A stretch of DNA of 10,236 nt from Willaertia magna (Eukaryota; Heterolobosea; Eutetramitea; Acrasida; Naegleriidae), in assembly GCA_902984215.1 (NCBI GenBank), contig CADWAF010001737.1:1-10236 (forward strand), in the 5' to 3' direction. Shown piece by piece: positions 1-7,824 of the stretch. Positions within the stretch are counted from its first letter, which is position 1, and each line of letters begins with the position of its first letter. The position numbers were made by a program, and so were the translations under genes. The notes below the pieces were generated by a model, which was not told the DNA's origin, ran no database searches, and saw only the letters and a list, made by a program, of their open reading frames with translations.

Positions 1-19
1 GTAACTAATTAAAAAAAGA

Positions 20-25
20 TTTATT
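20..25 (-). promoter_or_regulatory. Candidate poly(A) signal AATAAA overlapping the stop codon
   Basis: The end of the E2-LRR-RRM gene reads CAA TAA ATC on the minus strand, so AATAAA includes the TAA stop. A T-run follows directly. If it is used, the 3' UTR is very short. The window ends 20 nt further on, so other signals cannot be assessed. Confidence 0.35.
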
Positions 26-3000
26 GTTTCTTTGTTTTTCTTTTTTTCTTTTTAATAGAAAGACCATGAGCTCTCCTTATCTTTATCTTTGCCCCATCAA
101 TTTCACTTTGTCCTTTTTTACACAAGTCCAATGCAGATTTTACTGAATCTGTACAACTAAACTCAACAAAGGCATAATTTGCAGTCTTGCTGGTTTTAAT
201 TTTGTTGTGCTTATGAATGGATACGTTTACAATACCACCACAATCATATTGATAAAATAAACTCTTAATTTGTTGTACCTTTACACGATCAGAAATTGGT
301 GTTAAAACAACAGTTCGTTCCAATCTCTCATTTTCCTTCCATTCATTAAGTTTAGATAAATCAAATGTAATCTTTCTTTGTTTGCTCTCGCTTTTAAAAA
401 TACTTGATAAATAACTATAGAAATAACTAAAAACGATGTAAACAAATAATACAATTGAGTCCCAATTACTAGTGACAGTTGTCATATCTAAATCCCAATT
501 GCTGTTATTATCAACACCGTCAAGCAATGTAACAATTTGAGATATTGTCCTATAGCTTAATAAATTACCAGCCAATGCAACAAAGCTAACAGAGGAATTT
601 TGATTTTCAACAATGGCATTAGCAATAGCCAACCCTTCAGAGTCTTTGATGTGATTAAATTTCAATCCTATTTTTTGTAAAGCATTATTACTTTCTAATA
701 ATTTAGCAATGCTTTCTGCCCCCCTTTGTTTTATTCTATTTAAACCTAAATCTAATGATGTCAAAGTATTATTATTTTCTAAAGCTCTACATAGTGATTG
801 TACTCCTTCATTTTCTATAAAATTGGAAAATAAATTAAGGGTTTTTATTCCCTTATTCTTTTCCATAATTTGTGACAGATATCTACATCCTATTACACCC
901 AACTTGCAATCAGAAATATCTAATGTTTCTAATATTGTATTTTCTTGAAGTGAACTAACTAAAGGAGATAAACCAGTCTTTCCAATATCATTACTTTTTA
1001 ATAATAATGTCTTTAATGGAAGATTATATTTTGGTGATAATGCATCTCCTATGCCTTGTATGTGATCATATGAAATACCACAATTACTTAAATCTAAATA
1101 AACTAATTTGTTTGTCATCTTTAAAAATTGCCCAATAACTCTAGAATATTTAATTTCAGTAGTGGGAGTCACAGAAAATTTGTTTTTAGCAAGAACTAAT
1201 CTCTTTATGCTAATAGTTTTAGGTGGTGGTTGACTAAAATCATCTAAATCGATACCTCCGTTTGTAAAATATAATCTCGTTAAAGCTTCATATAGTTTAT
1301 ACATATCAGAACATGTAATTCCATTATTAAATAAATTAATTTCTTCTAAAGAACTCCCTTCTCTTAAAGGTTGAGCTAAACGTGACACATTTGTAAAACT
1401 AGTTTCTGCAAGATCTAATTCTTTCACAGTAGAATATCTTAAATGAAAGAATGTATTCTCTTGAATATTTGAAATACATTTTGTTCTCCAAAAGTTAATT
1501 TTCTTTAAACTAACTGTTAAATTAAATAATTTAGTGATACTATTTGTTTCGTCTGTAATTGTTCCTGTTATTCTTGAAACATCAATTTCTCTAATACACG
1601 ACGAATATGCTAAATTTTGTAAAATAGTTTGTAGAGAAGTGTCAATTGTATTTCCTTCTACTTTTAATACTTTTAAATTCTTTTTTACTAATAACGCTTC
1701 AGCTATCAATGCACTTCCCGATTTATCTATTTTACACCAAGAGATGTTTAACTCTTCTAAATTAGGATGTTTGTGATGTCTACTTAAATATTGAGATAGA
1801 TATAAAGCACCAAGATATCCTAATGAATTTACTGATAAGTCAAGCTTTTTTAATCTACTAGATGCCATCTTTCCTTTTAATTCAAAAATAGATTTTTCAT
1901 TTAGATCACAATTACTTAAAACAAGTTCCTCTAAATTTTTACAAGAAGTTGACAATCCCTTCATTACTGCCTTAAATCCTTTCTCTCCTAAACCACATTC
2001 TCCTCTTTTAATAATTAAAGCTTTTAAATTAGGTAATTTAGCTAAAGCGGTAGTTAAGAAGTAATATTTTGATTCAAAATGATCAGGATCAAACATTTGA
2101 ATTTCCAATCTAGTAAGTTCACTACTGGAATTCAAAACTTTATGAAATATATCAAAGTCAAGTGTATCATTTAGATTTGAAATAACATTTTGTAAATTTC
2201 TTTGTAAAAATAACTTTTTCCAAGGTTTTTGTTCATTTGTCAAAGAATCTGGTAATTCCTTTATATTCCATCTTTTACTACAAAGATACTTCCAACTACC
2301 TTCAGTTGTAAAAAGAAAGTAATTTACTTCTTGGTAATGGGTTGAATGCTCCTTTGGGGAAGGAACTTTAATATAAACGTCATGGTAACCTCTTTCTTTA
2401 CTTTTCTTAATGCAATCTTTTAAAAGCTTTACAATAATTTCTTTTGTATAATTATTATTCTCTCCTAAAATTTCTTTAAAGAAATCAAAATAATTATCAA
2501 TTTTGTTTAATTTTTTAAAAGTTGTAATAAATAAATCTTCATATTGTAATGGAAGACCACCTAAATGATTATCAAATATTATTCTAATTTCTTCTAAATC
2601 TCTTTTCTCTAATGGACGACAAATCTTTTCAATAAAGAAAACATTAAGCATTAATATCTTTTGACTAATCTTTGTTGTTTCAAATGAAAATTTTAATCTA
2701 TCATCATCATTAAATTCGTCATTAGATTCTTGTTCTAATTCTTCATATTTGTTTAATAACCAATAAACATTTCTTGTAAAATTTTCTTCTATATAAACCT
2801 TTTCTATATCTTTCCATGTAAATGAAGAAAGTGGGATTAATACTAATATTTCTCCTAAATTAGGAGTGACATCTTTATGTCTTGTTTTTTCATCTTCTAT
2901 AAAGTTTCTTATTTTCAAATTAATTAATTCTAATAAATTTGGATATTCTTTAATAAATTCAAGAAATAAACGATAAATGTGACAATAACCATGAAGTACT

Positions 3001-4086
3001 TTAAGTCGACTTGTATGATTTGATATTACCTCAATAATCTATTTAAATTAATATAAGAGTATTATTAAACAATAATTACTTACTGTGGCACTAAGTAACT
3101 TTGGTAAAACTTGTAAAACCATTTCAGGTGTAAAATTATTATTTGAATCTGTACAAATAATAGAAATCGCACGTTTTGCTAAATACATTGCTTTCTGACC
3201 ATGTTTTTCATTAATAAATATTGGAATCCAATGAGTAAATGTACCTCTCTTTGTAGGTGATTTTCTAACTTTATGATTCATAAAAGCTCTTAATGACAAT
3301 ATATCTAATGATGATGAAATACTTTTAATTGGTGCATTATTTAATTGTTTCTTTTTATCTACATAAATACCAAAACCTAAAACGTCATCTTCAAATGTTT
3401 GTTTTGTAAAGAAACAAAATAGTTCAGAACGAATACATTTCATTACAATTTCTTCTTGACTTAATTCTTGTTGTTGTTCTACATCTTTCTTTTCTATTAT
3501 ATCTTCATTAAAAGGAGGAAAAGGTTTATATGGAGGATAATGTTTAATACGTTTATCAACATAATTTCTGGATTGATCTACAGACCATTGAACTGAACTT
3601 AACCATTCTTGTTTCTTTAATTCATAAGTTTTTGGATCATTAATATTACAAAATATAATTGATGGATCTGCTTCATAAAAAACCTTGTAATTGCATTAAA
3701 ATTGAATAAATTGTGTAATTTGAGGACCAACCATTATTTTTAACATTTTGTTGTAAAATATCTAAACAAATGGTTTGGTTGTCAATAATATTGGGGTGAC
3801 CAAATATTTTAGTTGACAAAGTTAGGGTTGGAGGGGACTGAGGATAATTTTCAGGAATATTCATAATGATGTGAAAGATTGCCATCTGCCAAGGTGTTTC
3901 AGGAATTCCTTTCAAATTAATATGCCAAATGAATAAATTATTTTCACTAATAGGAGATGCTGAAATACCTTTTAATGGATTTTCTATACATTCTTTCCAA
4001 TCTTTCATTAAACGTTTTGTTGCAACATTTTGAATGGATGACAATTGTTTTGTCTTTCCGATTGCAGTTTTAACTTTTTGCAACAT
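21..4086 (-). CDS. E2 ubiquitin-conjugating domain / LRR / RRM fusion protein (one intron, one frame break)
   Basis: Seen: three minus-strand blocks (4086-3676; 3674-3084 after a +1 shift; 3038-21 after a 45-nt intron) join into about 1339 residues. Residues 1-137 are an E2 fold, with HPN at 97-99 and catalytic Cys107 in TICLDIL. Residues about 138-520 resemble, from memory, the region following E2 domains in large multidomain proteins (LGFGI, HWIPIFINEKH, PEMVLQVLPKLL, VLHGYCHIYR). About 18 ribonuclease-inhibitor-type LRRs span roughly 640-1180. A hydrophobic stretch lies at about 1195-1215. An RRM covers about 1242-1327 (RNP2-like TVVLTPI, RNP1-like YAFVEF), followed by a Lys-rich tail. Known of the families: E2s carry ubiquitin or a ubiquitin-like protein as a thioester, LRRs bind proteins, RRMs bind RNA. 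Inferred: an E2 or E2/E3-like enzyme with targeting domains. The 4086 ATG is chosen because the E2 N-terminal helix (RLMKDW) follows it. The joining of E2 to the rest depends on the frame break at 3673-3681; the LRR-RRM half is secure. Confidence 0.8.
3039..3083 (-). other. Spliceosomal intron (45 nt) in the E2-LRR-RRM gene
   Basis: On the minus strand the donor is GTAAGT starting at 3083 and the acceptor is AAATAG ending at 3039. Splicing is phase 0 and joins ...LPKLLSAT to IIEVISNHT..., removing in-frame stops that separate two long open blocks. Size and donor match the two introns of the Zn2Cys6 gene in this window. Confidence 0.88.
3673..3681 (-). other. Frame discontinuity after the E2 core (U6 run followed by UUA UGA)
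   Basis: On the minus strand the E2 frame runs LMQLQGFL and hits TGA at 3675-3673. The next 197 codons are open only in the +1 frame and begin EADPSIIF. Both sides look coding, so the break lies in the T6 run or at the UUA-UGA junction. A one-base insertion or assembly error, a +1 ribosomal frameshift at UUA-UGA-A, or a 16-nt mini-intron (GTTTTTTATGAAGCAG) would each restore frame. The mini-intron is unlikely because the other introns are 45-48 nt with GTAAGT donors. Confidence 0.75.
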
Positions 4087-4291
4087 TAATCAACCACTTT
4101 TTGTTGAATTAATTGTGTTCTTTTAATTTTTAATTTTGTTTTTAAAGGATGAAAAGACAAGAACAAATTTAAAGCTTTCAAAGTGGAAGACACGATTTCG
4201 GGTCACTAGCCGTTGTTCAGCATTATTTTTTAATTAAAAAGCACAATTCCTCCAAAAAATTGAAACTGACTTTCCCGCTAATCAAAAAAAA
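4087..4291. promoter_or_regulatory. Divergent intergenic promoter (E2-LRR-RRM gene / RPA3)
   Basis: About 205 bp separate the two start codons, so the genes probably share or abut promoters. The middle (about 4180-4220) is richer in GC than the flanks. AT tracts occur on both sides, and an E2F-like site lies next to the RPA3 start. No ORF or RNA gene is visible here. Confidence 0.6.
4271..4278 (+). promoter_or_regulatory. E2F-like site TTTCCCGC upstream of RPA3
   Basis: TTTCCCGC is an exact match to the E2F/DP consensus TTTSSCGC, 13 nt upstream of the RPA3 ATG in otherwise AT-rich DNA. E2F commonly drives replication genes at G1/S, so the site suits the gene next to it. Function is inferred from motif and position only. 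Confidence 0.5.
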
Positions 4292-4666
4292 ATGCAAGAC
4301 GATATACAACCAATGCACGCCTATTGTAGGCCTTTAGTTAACGGTAAAACGATAGGTAATTATCAAGGAAAAGAAGTTACATTGATAGGAAGAGTTGTAG
4401 ATACAGTAAATAATCAAGATGTAGTTAGTTTAGAAACAAGTGATAAACATAGTATAACTGTTTTTTTAACTGGACCTGTTCAATATAATTCCGATGATAT
4501 ACTAATGGTGAGAGGTCAACCAAATGGTGATACCTCCTTAACACAAAATCCAAATGATCCATACTCATGTGTTAAATTAGATTCTGAAAGTCCTTTTGAT
4601 ATGGATGCTTTTGACCAATTTATTGTGTTGGCTGAAAAAAACTTTAGAGAAATGTTTTGGGAATAA
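4292..4666 (+). CDS. Replication protein A small subunit (RPA3 / RPA14), OB-fold
   Basis: The protein has 124 residues, the usual size for RPA14. Residues about 25-65 show the OB-fold strand pattern (VTLIGRVVDTVNNQDVVSLE, then HSITVFL), with YSCVKLD later. A C-terminal amphipathic helix (about 104-124, FDQFIVLAEKNFREMFWE) is where RPA14 normally joins the three-helix trimerisation bundle with RPA1 and RPA2. RPA is the nuclear single-strand DNA-binding complex used in replication, repair and recombination. The ATG follows an A8 run typical of AT-rich amoebal start contexts, and no intron is needed. RPA14 sequences diverge fast, so the call rests on fold pattern, length and the C-terminal helix. 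A different small OB-fold protein is the main alternative. Confidence 0.85.
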   Translation: MQDDIQPMHAYCRPLVNGKTIGNYQGKEVTLIGRVVDTVNNQDVVSLETSDKHSITVFLTGPVQYNSDDILMVRGQPNGDTSLTQNPNDPYSCVKLDSESPFDMDAFDQFIVLAEKNFREMFWE

Positions 4667-4704
4667 ACTAGTTCTACAAACATTTTATATATTTCTTAAT
4701 TGTA

Positions 4705-4710
4705 AATAAA
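4705..4710 (+). promoter_or_regulatory. Poly(A) signal for RPA3
   Basis: AATAAA lies 38 nt after the RPA3 stop codon. Cleavage 10-30 nt downstream would fall at about 4720-4740, inside the predicted 3' UTR of the convergent Zn2Cys6 gene. Confidence 0.6.
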
Positions 4711-4733
4711 CATTATGATAAACAAAAAACACT

Positions 4734-4739
4734 TTTATT
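4734..4739 (-). promoter_or_regulatory. Poly(A) signal for the Zn2Cys6-PAS gene
   Basis: TTTATT on the plus strand is AATAAA on the minus strand, 32 nt after the Zn2Cys6-PAS stop at 4772. It faces the RPA3 signal, with only 23 nt between the two hexamers. Confidence 0.6.
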
Positions 4740-4771
4740 TACACCAATGATTTTAATAAATTATTACCGGA

Positions 4772-6873
4772 TTAAGGTTGGAAAGTAAGCATTGAATATT
4801 TCTTATCAAAAAATGTTGTAATTTCCGCCAAGATTGTAAGTGGTTCTTTCGTTTTGACGTGTTTTAAAATATAATTAACGTGACACGTTGAAAATTCTAA
4901 ACTATTACTATTATTAATTATTTTACTTTGAAGTGTTTGTAATCTATTTTCTGAACTTTCATGTAATAGATTTTCTAATTTAATTTCTTTTTCCTCATCT
5001 TCATCTGATAACCCTATTACTTCTTTTGCTTTCTTGTTAAAAAGTAAAATATTTCCATCAAAATCAAAAGTAAATAAAATGATTGCAATTCCACATAAAT
5101 CTAAAATACTCTTTATATAAGTGCTAGATGAATCATTAGTAATTAAAGAATTTTTTAAATGTTGATGGTAAGTTATAGTCTTAGCAGTAGAAGGATCATC
5201 CACTAATTTAGATTTACTAATGTCTTCTACTTGATGGGCGAATTTTGAATAATTAATTGGACATTTACTTAAAGCCTTGTTAGAAACGTCAATCTGTGGT
5301 ATTGGTAATGATAATTTAGAAATGGATGGTAAAGTGATGGTTTCTTCTTTTCTCTTAGTTTCTTTCTTTAAAATTAAAAATGGACATTTAATATCTTTTT
5401 CAATAGATAAATATAAGTTTTCAATTTGTTCAATTGTTTCTCTGCTTGGCTTATTATTATCTGAATATTCACTTTGGTTGACATTTAATTCTTCATCAAT
5501 GCCCTCAACGAAACTATTTCTTTTATGTTCAATAAACTTTTCTAATAATTTCCAAAATTGTTGATTGTAGTTTGAATCAAAACATAATTTATAAACTATG
5601 TATGCTTTACCATCTTCATATTTACTAGAAGGTTTAACACCAGATGATGATATCATTTTAATTAACATTTGAATCTTTGTAATAGAAATAATATTTGGTG
5701 CTTCATCAGATTCTTCATTGGAATCAATATTATTTTCATAAAGATTTGAAATAATTGGTGCCAATTGTAAATTAAATTCTTCAAACTTTTGTCTCTTTAA
5801 TTGTTCACTATGAATATTTGGTGTTTCCAATAATCCACTATTATTATTTAAAAGAGGATTAGTATGTGGATTTAATTGAATTGAACCATTTGTATTGACA
5901 TTTGTTACTGAACTATTATTACTTTGCATATTTGTAGCGGTAATAGGCAATGGAGGAGATGATGAATTAGGTGGAGGTGACGATTTTGTTTTAGCAGGTT
6001 TTACTGTACTAGTTGGTGGTGTAACTACTCTAGTAGTAGGGTGATTTGTATTTATACCATTATTATAATTACTAATCATTGCATATTGCGCAGCATTAAT
6101 ATAGCTTTTTGAATTAGCTAAAGCTTGTTGTTGGATGTAATTCATGTGAAAATTACTGTATGGACACATATGGGCATTCACTTGGTTGTTTAAATAAAGA
6201 TCGTGGAATTGGCTAAACGGACATCCATTAGCGTTTACTACAGTAGAAGGAGGTGGTACTTTAGTCTGATGGGAATTGCGAATACCACTTGTTGGGATCG
6301 GAGGAGACGGAAGATGATGAATTGGCGTAATAGGAGGTTGATTAGGTAAAACAACAGGTACTAATAATGTAGTAGTTGAAGGATAAAGCTTATGAGGGTT
6401 AGGTGCAATAGATACAGGTTGTTGTTGTTGAATTGGTTTGACGGTTGGCGGGGATGCTCTTTTAGTTCCATTAGATTTTGTTACTGTAGTTTTAGTTGTA
6501 GATGATGTTGTATTGGTAGGCTTTGATAATATTAAAGTTCCTTCTTGAGGAGTAGTAGATGCGGTAGAGTTAGTATTAGGAGGTTGTTGTCCATTAAATT
6601 TACGTTTTCTACCTCTTTTCTTGCTAGGTAAGTCAAAACATTCTAATCCTAAAGAGGTACTAACAAAAAAGAATAAATTATATGATTTTTTAATATAAAA
6701 ACTTACCATCTTTTACATGGTCTTTTATCTGTCAAGAAAATAGATTAAATAAGAAAGAATTAGGTTGTTGACTTACCTTCACAACAAGCATGACTTTTCT
6801 TACAATGTTCACAAGCTTTCCTTGAAATAGCCCGTTTCTTCTTTTCTTCAGCAGAAGATGATGAAGGATTCAT
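4772..6873 (-). CDS. Zn2Cys6 (Gal4-type) transcription factor with C-terminal PAS domain, three exons
   Basis: Join 6873-6777, 6728-6707 and 6659-4772 (2007 nt, 668 aa). Seen: after splicing, residues about 19-46 form a binuclear zinc cluster with spacing C-x2-C-x6-C-x5-C-x2-C-x6-C (first CEHC, then CCEDKRPCKRC, last GLEC). A basic AT-hook-like KKRGRKRKF follows. Residues about 60-330 are low-complexity Pro/Thr/Ser/Asn/Gln, interrupted by a paired CPxSxFHxxY motif. A more structured helical stretch covers about 340-500. The C-terminal ~115 residues look like a PAS fold (ILFTFDFDGNILLFNKKAKEVIG). Known: Zn2Cys6 factors bind CGG-type sites in the nucleus, and fungal factors of the ERT1/AcuK type combine Zn2Cys6 with PAS. 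Inferred: a nuclear regulator; ligand and targets are unknown. The start at 6873 puts a short Ser/Lys-rich leader before the cluster. An apparent ATG at 6709 is an artefact spanning the microexon end. Confidence 0.88.
6660..6706 (-). other. Intron 2 (47 nt) of the Zn2Cys6-PAS gene
   Basis: The minus-strand donor is GTAAGT at 6706-6701 and the acceptor is GTTAG ending at 6660. The intron splits a Cys codon of the zinc cluster (TG/T). Only splicing here yields the PCKRCTSLGLEC half of the cluster. Confidence 0.88.
6707..6728 (-). other. 22-nt microexon encoding part of the zinc cluster
   Basis: The exon lies between two GTAAGT-type introns and encodes DKRPCKR plus two bases of the fifth zinc-ligand Cys codon. 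Skipping it would remove 22 nt, shift the frame and destroy the DNA-binding domain. Confidence 0.85.
6729..6776 (-). other. Intron 1 (48 nt) of the Zn2Cys6-PAS gene
   Basis: The minus-strand donor is GTAAGT at 6776-6771 and the acceptor is TTGACAG ending at 6729. Splicing is phase 1 and joins ...ACCE to DKRPC.... Confidence 0.88.
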
Positions 6874-7824
6874 TAAAACTTTTTATTACTTAATCTATTT
6901 TCCCGATAATTAAAAGTGAAGTGGTGTTTTGTTACAGTTTTCAAGTGGTCTATTTTTTCAAGATTTTTAAAAATTAAAAACTCCATTGGGATAATTAGAA
7001 ATTTTGGAAATTATTGTTGGCAGATTCGAGCAAGGCATTCCTCAATACAAAATTATTGGAATTGTGTTTACAAATTGTTGCGGTTTGAATTAATTCGAAA
7101 TGATGGGTATTGCAAAGGAAAATAAATTTTGAGTGATAAAGGGTTTTTACTAACTTCACTTCTTCTAGCAACAATAAATACAAAGGAATGCAAGTGATTA
7201 GTTACCTTATTTAGATTTAATTTAGTGTAGTTCATTCATTGTATAAAACAAAATAAATTTGAAGAATGAAGAAAGCACTTATTTCACTAACAAAAACTGA
7301 AGTTCATTTTCCCTAATAATCAACATCAACCAATATTACTTCAATTGACCATCAATTGCAGTTTCTTTAATTCAAACAATAATTCATTTTGAGGTTTTTT
7401 AAACACGTAAAGTGGACGTAAACGGATTTTCTGGTTGTTGGCATTGTTGGCCGATCATTTCCTTCTCCAATAATACTAATCTTGCTCAAACAGAAAGTTG
7501 TTCTAATTGGATTTGTCTATTGATCACTAAATTGTTGATAAATCCTCATCTGTCCCTACAATTAGCAATTACTGTCCCATTTTTAACGTTGAAGAAAAAA
7601 ATTCGTTTAAATTTAAAAGGAAGAAAAGGCGAACTTTGAGAAAAAAGCGATTGAATCCGTTCATTAAAATTTTTTTAAAAAAAAAGGACAAAACACATCA
7701 ACGAATTTCATAGATTTTCATTAATTTACAGCAGCACGTGCGCAAAGCATTCCTTCTCTTTCATTCTTTCAAAAATTTAAATTTTGACAAGTTATTAAGT
7801 AATTATAATTATTAGAAAACAACA
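6874..7824. promoter_or_regulatory. 951-bp divergent intergenic region, no credible gene
   Basis: The region separates the starts of the Zn2Cys6-PAS gene and the TTBK-like kinase. Open frames in it are short, use non-ATG starts or lack conserved-looking sequence. No tRNA, rRNA or recognisable ncRNA was seen. Near the kinase there is a long T/A homopolymer block (about 7670-7686), then a palindromic GCACGTGC. The bulk is less AT-extreme than the spacer at 9373-9706, so it could hold 5' UTR exons or an unrecognised RNA. Confidence 0.5.
7734..7741. promoter_or_regulatory. Palindromic E-box/G-box GCACGTGC
   Basis: The 8-bp palindrome around CACGTG is a typical bHLH or bZIP binding core. It sits in a small GC-rich island 83 nt upstream of the kinase ATG. 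Only the motif is seen; its use is inferred. Confidence 0.35.

Noticed and set aside
21..2918. A stand-alone LRR protein starting at 2918
   Set aside because: The codon at 2918 is TTG, not ATG. The frame stays open upstream to a splice acceptor at 3039, with coding-like sequence (VLHGYCHIYR) that continues the upstream block.
3048..3443. A separate 131-residue gene
   Set aside because: Its frame is open well upstream of its ATG back to about 3674, and its end reads through a GTAAGT donor into intron sequence. It is an internal part of the large gene.
3666..3681. A 16-nt mini-intron (GT...CAG) fixing the frame break
   Set aside because: It restores the frame, but no other intron here is under 45 nt, the donor is GTTTTT rather than GTAAGT, and it leaves no room for a branch point. 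It is kept only as a remote alternative.
3666..3742. A 77-nt intron (GTTAAA...CAG) across the end of the E2 domain
   Set aside because: It would delete the conserved GWSS...YSILMQLQ helix region of the E2 fold, and its donor is weak.
5277..5564. Plus-strand ORF opposite the Zn2Cys6-PAS gene (and similar antisense ORFs in the LRR and kinase genes)
   Set aside because: These are shadows of strongly biased coding sequence on the other strand, with no independent support.
6707..6709. ATG at 6709 as the start of the Zn2Cys6 gene
   Set aside because: This ATG spans the end of the microexon, and the following residues (VSFYIKKSYN) translate an intron. Splicing from 6873 gives a complete zinc cluster.
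6916..7183. Small ORFs on both strands near the Zn2Cys6 promoter
   Set aside because: They are short and overlap each other on opposite strands. The minus-strand one starts with TTG, and nothing in either looks conserved.
7412..7639. Small plus-strand ORF in the long spacer
   Set aside because: It begins with GTG, its composition is unlike the neighbouring genes, and it has no recognisable domain.
7724..7735. Resemblance of TTTACAGCAGC to the conserved element of dictyostelid class I RNAs
   Set aside because: The match is partial, and no paired GTTG/CAAC stem ends or upstream ncRNA promoter element were found.
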